A program made the translations under genes and the position numbers. Positions 14,766 to 18,774 of a stretch of 18,774 nucleotides of DNA are shown piece by piece (position 1 is the first letter of the stretch; every line of letters starts with the position of its first letter). This DNA is from Pseudomonadota bacterium (lineage in GTDB: Bacteria; Desulfobacterota; Desulfovibrionia; Desulfovibrionales; Desulfomicrobiaceae). The notes beneath the pieces are model-generated. The model did no database searches and was not told the origin of the DNA. It saw only the letters and a list, made by a program, of their open reading frames with translations. The stretch is taken from contig JAEWKZ010000097.1 of NCBI GenBank assembly GCA_023393525.1, positions 1-18,774 of the forward strand, written 5' to 3'.

Positions 14766-15773
14766 ATGAAGAAGATCGTTTTAGCCGCTTTGGGCTTGAT
14801 GGCCGCGATAGGCTTGACCGGATCCATCGACACGGCAAACGCCGGCAAGCCCCTGACCCTGCGCCTCGGCCACCCCATGGCTCCGGGCAACAATGTCACC
14901 GTGGGCTACGAGAAATTCAAGGAACTGGTGGAAGCCAAAAGCGACAGGAATATCCGCATCCAGATCTTCGGCAACGCGCAGCTCGGCAGCGACCGCGTGA
15001 CCACCGAAGCGGCCCAGGCCGGCACGCTGGACATGTCCTCAAGCTCCTCGCCCAACATGGCCAGCTTCCACAAGGCCTACATGGCCATCGACCTGCCCTA
15101 CATCACCTCGCCGAAATATCAGGACAATCTGTATAAGGCCCTGGACGAGGGCGAACTGGGCCGTGAATTGGAAAAGATCTCCAACGAGATCGGCCTGACC
15201 ACGCTCATGTTCAGCCAGTACGGCTACAGAAACTTCGTCAGCACCAAGAAGCCCATCCGCACCGTGGCCGATCTGGCCAACCTCAAGGTCCGCACCACGG
15301 ACTCCCCCGTCGAGGTCGCGGTGGCCACGGCCCTTGGGATGAACCCGGCTCCGGTGGCCTGGGGCGAGACCTACACCGCCCTGCAGCAGGGCACCGTCGA
15401 TGCCGAAGGCAACACCTTCTCGCTCTTGAACGATGCCAAGCACACCGAAGTGCTCAAGTACGCCATGGACTCCAACCACAACTACAGCATGCATCTCTTG
15501 CTCATGAACAAGAAGAAGTGGGACAGCCTCACTCCGGAGCAGCAGCAGATCCTGAGCGAATCCGCCCGTGAAGCCCTGCAGTGGCAGCGCGAGGAGACGG
15601 TTCGTCTCGAAGCCAAGGCGTGGGAGGCTTTCAAGGAAAAGGGAATCGAAATCACCATTCTTGACGATGCGGAACGCGCCAAGCTCAAGGAACTCACCGC
15701 CCCCGTGCGTGACCAGTTCGCCGCGCAGATTCCCGCCAACCTGCTCAAGCTTTTGAACGAAACCCAGCAGTAA
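14766..15773 (+). CDS. dctP: TRAP transporter periplasmic substrate-binding protein, probable isethionate binder
   Basis: This 335-aa exported protein of the DctP family binds an organic anion and delivers it to a Na+-driven TRAP permease. A signal peptide ends near residue 26 (TANA-GKP). Family features include LTLRLGHPMAPGNN at the mature start, GTLDMSSSSS (86-95), YGYRNFVSTKKPI (152-164) and LKVRTTDSP with Arg 176, the conserved arginine that pairs with the substrate's acidic group. WGETYTALQQGTVDAEGN (199-216) follows. GGAGG lies 5 bases before the ATG. It is the first gene of an operon driven by a sigma-54-type promoter and divergent from islA. Isethionate-specific TRAP systems (IsePQM) are known from Desulfovibrionales, so isethionate is the likely ligand. 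This substrate assignment rests on context. Confidence 0.92.
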   Translation: MKKIVLAALGLMAAIGLTGSIDTANAGKPLTLRLGHPMAPGNNVTVGYEKFKELVEAKSDRNIRIQIFGNAQLGSDRVTTEAAQAGTLDMSSSSSPNMASFHKAYMAIDLPYITSPKYQDNLYKALDEGELGRELEKISNEIGLTTLMFSQYGYRNFVSTKKPIRTVADLANLKVRTTDSPVEVAVATALGMNPAPVAWGETYTALQQGTVDAEGNTFSLLNDAKHTEVLKYAMDSNHNYSMHLLLMNKKKWDSLTPEQQQILSESAREALQWQREETVRLEAKAWEAFKEKGIEITILDDAERAKLKELTAPVRDQFAAQIPANLLKLLNETQQ

Positions 15774-15779
15774 GACGCT

Positions 15780-15815
15780 CTTTTCGCCCCCGGAAGCAAG
15801 TCCGGGGGCGAAAAG
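15780..15815 (+). terminator. Intercistronic hairpin between TRAP binding-protein and permease genes
   Basis: CTTTTCGCCCCCGG (15780-15793) pairs perfectly with CCGGGGGCGAAAAG (15802-15815), 14 bp around an 8-base loop, four bases after the stop codon. No T-tract follows (ACAAACC). It probably protects the upstream message from 3' exonucleases or attenuates, giving more binding protein than permease. Confidence 0.65.
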
Positions 15816-15925
15816 ACAAACCTATCTCCCCTGAACAACGTGAAGCGCACCTGTCTTCGCAGTTTGCTCGACTTGCAGGGGATTGACCGGATGGTCCACA
15901 TAATATGAGGCAAAAGGGAGACCAC

Positions 15926-17824
15926 ATGGATCAGGAAATCACCTGCGGCGTCATGCCCATCGAAAACGCGGACAAGGCTGAAGGCACGTCAAAATTCTGG
16001 GCGTGGATTGATGAAAACTTCGAAAAAATCTTTCTTGTGTCGGGACTGCTGCTGATCATTTTCTTCATCACGTTCCAGACCAGCTACAGATACATAATAA
16101 CCCATTTTTCAAGCACTTCCGGCGCGGCCGTATGGACAGAGGAGCTCTCGCGCTACATCTTCATCTGGATCACCTATCTGGCGCTCTCCGTCGCCATCAA
16201 AAAGCGCAGCTCGATCCGCATCGACATCATCTTCGACAAACTCCCCGCACGCTGGCAGAACGCCAGCTGGGTCATGGTGGACACGTTCTTCCTGATCCTG
16301 ACCCTGACCATCTGCTGGACGGGATGGTCGCAAATCGAAAGACTGCTCGAATTTCCCCAGCACACCACGGCCCTGGGCATCCCCTACATCATCCCCTATC
16401 TCGTCCTGCCCCTGGGCTTTGGACTCATGAGCCTGCGTCTCGTGCAGAGCCTCCTGCGTCAGATCCAGATCTGCGGCCCGAAGGACACGGCAATTGCGCT
16501 CATGTTCGTGGCCGTGGTCGTTTCTCCCGTTTTCATCGCGGAATACATCGAACCCCTGCCCGCCCTGTTCGGATATTTTGTCGTCCTGTGCGCCCTCGGG
16601 GTTCCCATCGCGATCGCTCTTGGCCTGTCCACCCTGGCCACCGTCATCTGCGCCGACACCTTGCCCATCGAGTACCTGGCCCAGACCGCCTTCACCTCCA
16701 TCGACAGCTTCCCGATCATGGCCATCCCGTTCTTCATCGCCGCCGGCGTGTTCATGGGCGCGGGCGGGCTGTCGCAGCGACTGCTTTCCCTGGCCGATGA
16801 AATGCTCGGCGGCCTTTACGGCGGCATGGCCCTGGTCACCGTGGCCACCTGCATGTTCTTCGGAGCCATCAGCGGCTCCGGCCCGGCCACAGTCGCGGCC
16901 ATCGGCGCGCTGACCGTCCCGGCCATGGTCGAACGCGGGTACGACAAGTATTTCGCGGGCGCCCTGGTCGCCGCCGCCGGCGCCATCGGCGTCATGATCC
17001 CGCCCAGCAACCCCTTCGTGGTCTACGGCATCTCGGCCCAGGTCTCCATCGGTGACCTCTTTCTGGGCGGCATCGTGCCCGGCGTGCTGACCGGCCTGGT
17101 GCTCATGGGTTACGCCTACTTCTTCTCCAAGGCCCGCAACTGGCACGGCGAAGTACGCGAAAGAAGCATCGGCACCCTGACCAAGGCCGTGTGGAACGCC
17201 AAATGGGCGCTCATGGTGCCGGTCATCGTGCTCGGCGGCATCTACGGCGGTCTCATGACCCCCACGGAAGCCGCTGCGGTGGCCGCGTTCTACGGCCTGA
17301 TCGTCGGCGTTTTCGTGTACCGCGAAATCGGGCTGCGCAAGCTGTACGATTGCTGCGTGGAAGCCACGGAGACATCGGCCACGATCATCGTGCTCATGGC
17401 CATGGCCACCCTCTTCGGCAACATCATGACCATCGAGGACGTGCCCGGCACCATCGCCCGCGCCATCCTGAGCGTCACGGAGAGCAAGCTGGTCGTCCTG
17501 CTGCTCATCAACGTCCTGCTGCTCATGGTCGGCGTCTTCATGGAAGCCCTGGCCGCCATCGTCATCCTCACGCCCATCCTTTTGCCCGTGGTGACCGGCG
17601 TGGGCGTCTCCCCGCTGCACTTCGGCATCATCATGGTCGTCAACCTGGCCATCGGCTTCATCACCCCGCCCGTGGGCGTGAACCTCTTCGTGGCCAGCGG
17701 CATCTCCAAGGCCAAGCTCTCTAACCTGTCGCAGTCGGTCATCCCCATGATCCTGCTCATGATCGCGGTGCTGCTCCTGATCACCTACGTGCCGGAAGTT
17801 CCGCTCTTCTTCATCTCGAAATAG
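15926..17824 (+). CDS. dctQM: Fused TRAP transporter permease (DctQ-DctM)
   Basis: This 632-aa inner-membrane protein joins the small (Q) and large (M) TRAP subunits. The Q part covers about residues 20-175, with four hydrophobic segments and WTEELSRYIFIWITYLALSVAIKKR. The M part follows from about 190 with many membrane helices. It has the typical GAISGSGPATVAAIGALTVP, MIPPSNPFVVYG and, near the end, NLAIGFITPPVGVNLFVASG, the Na+-site and substrate-site repeats of DctM. ATG 15926 is preceded by AAAGGGAG and is preferred over ATG 15905, which lacks a ribosome site. The gene is second in the operon after a strong hairpin. With the binding protein it should import isethionate with Na+. Confidence 0.93.
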   Translation: MDQEITCGVMPIENADKAEGTSKFWAWIDENFEKIFLVSGLLLIIFFITFQTSYRYIITHFSSTSGAAVWTEELSRYIFIWITYLALSVAIKKRSSIRIDIIFDKLPARWQNASWVMVDTFFLILTLTICWTGWSQIERLLEFPQHTTALGIPYIIPYLVLPLGFGLMSLRLVQSLLRQIQICGPKDTAIALMFVAVVVSPVFIAEYIEPLPALFGYFVVLCALGVPIAIALGLSTLATVICADTLPIEYLAQTAFTSIDSFPIMAIPFFIAAGVFMGAGGLSQRLLSLADEMLGGLYGGMALVTVATCMFFGAISGSGPATVAAIGALTVPAMVERGYDKYFAGALVAAAGAIGVMIPPSNPFVVYGISAQVSIGDLFLGGIVPGVLTGLVLMGYAYFFSKARNWHGEVRERSIGTLTKAVWNAKWALMVPVIVLGGIYGGLMTPTEAAAVAAFYGLIVGVFVYREIGLRKLYDCCVEATETSATIIVLMAMATLFGNIMTIEDVPGTIARAILSVTESKLVVLLLINVLLLMVGVFMEALAAIVILTPILLPVVTGVGVSPLHFGIIMVVNLAIGFITPPVGVNLFVASGISKAKLSNLSQSVIPMILLMIAVLLLITYVPEVPLFFISK

Positions 17825-17840
17825 CATGACCTCAACACGT

Positions 17841-17861
17841 GCCGCCGGGCTCTCCGGCGGC
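17841..17861 (+). terminator. GC-rich hairpin between permease and amidohydrolase genes
   Basis: GCCGCCGG (17841-17848) pairs with CCGGCGGC (17854-17861) around 5 bases, followed by GCATTTCAA. The lack of a T-run makes it a weak terminator or an RNA-stability hairpin. The amidohydrolase gene starts 55 bases later on the same strand, with no obvious promoter of its own. Confidence 0.45.
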
Positions 17862-17915
17862 GCATTTCAAAACCGGCCGACGTATTCGTCAGTGCCGGAC
17901 AAGGAGACTTTGTCC

Positions 17916-18746
17916 ATGAAAATCATCGATTTCCGTTTCCGCCCGAACACTCCCGAGATAATAAACGGCATCAAGACCAGCGCCATGTTCAAGGCCGCCT
18001 GCCAGGCCATCGGATTCGACGCCCGCCAGCCCCAGCCCCTGCCCGAGATCGTGGCCGACCTGGACAGGCGCGGCGTCGAGCGCGCGGTCATCACCGGCCG
18101 CGACTGCGAAACCACCTACGGTTCCCCGGCCAACAACGGCAGCGTGCTGGAATTCTGCAAGGCCTATCCGGAAAAATTCATCGGCTTCTGGGGCATCGAC
18201 CCGCACAAGAAGATGGCCGCCGTCTATGAAATCGTCAGGGCCGTCGAAGAGTTCGGCATGAAAGGCATCGCCATCGACCCCTACCTGGCCCACATCCCGG
18301 CCTGCGAGGCCCGCTACTACCCACTCTACACCAAATGCGCGGAACTGAACCTGCCCGTGTTCGTGACCATGGCCCCGCCGCCGCAGGTCCCCGGCGCGAT
18401 CATGGACTACGCCGATCCCCGCCACGTCGATCAGGTCGCCCGCGATTTTCCCGAACTAACCATCATCATGAGCCATGGCGGCTACCCCTACGTCAACGAG
18501 GCCGTCTACGCCTGCCTGCGCAACGCCAACGTGTACATGGATTTCTCCGAATACGAGCGCGCGCCCATGAGCGATGTCTTCGTGCAGGCCATGAGCACCA
18601 TTATCCAGGACAAGGTCGTCTTCGCCAGCGCCCATCCGTTCATCGAACTGGCCGACGCCCTTGACGCCTACGCCGGCTTCCCCCTATCGGACGAGGTCCG
18701 GCGCAAGGTCATGTACGACAACGCCCGCCGCATCCTCGGACTGTAG
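17916..18746 (+). CDS. Amidohydrolase_2-fold protein with an atypical metal site
   Basis: This 276-aa cytoplasmic protein of the amidohydrolase-2 (PF04909-type) TIM-barrel family has no signal peptide. Recognisable features are MKIIDFRFRP at the start, FIGFWGIDPH (88-97), MKGIAIDPY (115-123), IIMSHGGYP (183-191), NVYMDFSEYE (205-214) and VVFASAHPF (234-242). The canonical DxHxH metal motif reads DFRFR (Arg 7 and Arg 9), and the G(S/T)DxP motif reads ASAHP with Ala 239 replacing the Asp. The barrel histidine usual after LPV is also missing (VFVTM); only His 187 of the usual set is evident. Chemistry may therefore be metal-independent, altered or lost. ATG 17916 follows AAGGAG (about 10 bases away). 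The long open frame back to 17826 lacks a ribosome site. It is third in the isethionate TRAP operon; its role there is unknown. Confidence 0.82.
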   Translation: MKIIDFRFRPNTPEIINGIKTSAMFKAACQAIGFDARQPQPLPEIVADLDRRGVERAVITGRDCETTYGSPANNGSVLEFCKAYPEKFIGFWGIDPHKKMAAVYEIVRAVEEFGMKGIAIDPYLAHIPACEARYYPLYTKCAELNLPVFVTMAPPPQVPGAIMDYADPRHVDQVARDFPELTIIMSHGGYPYVNEAVYACLRNANVYMDFSEYERAPMSDVFVQAMSTIIQDKVVFASAHPFIELADALDAYAGFPLSDEVRRKVMYDNARRILGL

Positions 18747-18774
18747 CACCAAACCGTCGCGGAGAACGCCGTTC

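Noticed and set aside
16109..17827. Minus-strand 572-aa open frame opposite the TRAP permease
   Set aside because: Low-complexity His/Asp/Gly/Glu translation typical of the antisense of a membrane protein gene; no start context.

Overview
The window looks like chromosome of a sulfidogenic deltaproteobacterium, most likely of the order Desulfovibrionales. The evidence is a TunR-type integrase/TOBE regulator, a glycyl-radical isethionate sulfite-lyase with its activase, a TRAP transporter beside it, and GC-rich coding sequence. The species assignment is inference; no rRNA or other marker gene is present.

Layout. Positions 1-1883 hold a practically complete group II intron on the minus strand. 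Its 5' end (GTGCG) abuts the T-tract of a Rho-independent terminator, and domain V (40-73) and domain VI (about 1-39) reach the window edge. Its reverse transcriptase/maturase is broken by one frameshift. The terminator belongs to tunR (1943-3112, minus), a tyrosine-recombinase fold fused to two TOBE/Mop domains. tunR is divergent from modA (3252-4001, plus), and an inverted repeat between them is a candidate operator. A minus-strand pair follows: a periplasmic binding protein of the ABC_sub_bind type (6440-7417) and a membrane hybrid histidine kinase (4060-6426). Divergent from that pair is an iron-type alcohol dehydrogenase (7592-8743, plus).

From 8804 to the end lies an isethionate-respiration locus. 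On the minus strand are islA (11613-14105), islB (10354-11298) and a PAS/AAA+ sigma-54 activator (8804-10192). On the plus strand are a TRAP binding protein (14766-15773), a fused TRAP QM permease (15926-17824) and an amidohydrolase-fold protein with an eroded metal site (17916-18746). The 660-bp AT-rich space between islA and the TRAP operon carries two divergent GG-N10-GC (sigma-54) promoters. Between them lie one perfect 18-bp palindrome and two imperfect copies, which probably form the activator's binding array.

How the genes would work together: the TRAP system imports isethionate, and IslB installs the glycyl radical on IslA. IslA then splits isethionate into sulfite, an electron acceptor reduced by Dsr enzymes encoded elsewhere, and acetaldehyde. 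The alcohol dehydrogenase may handle acetaldehyde or sulfoacetaldehyde. No taurine transaminase is visible. Hairpins after islA, after the TRAP binding-protein gene and after islB probably set the expression ratios inside the operons.
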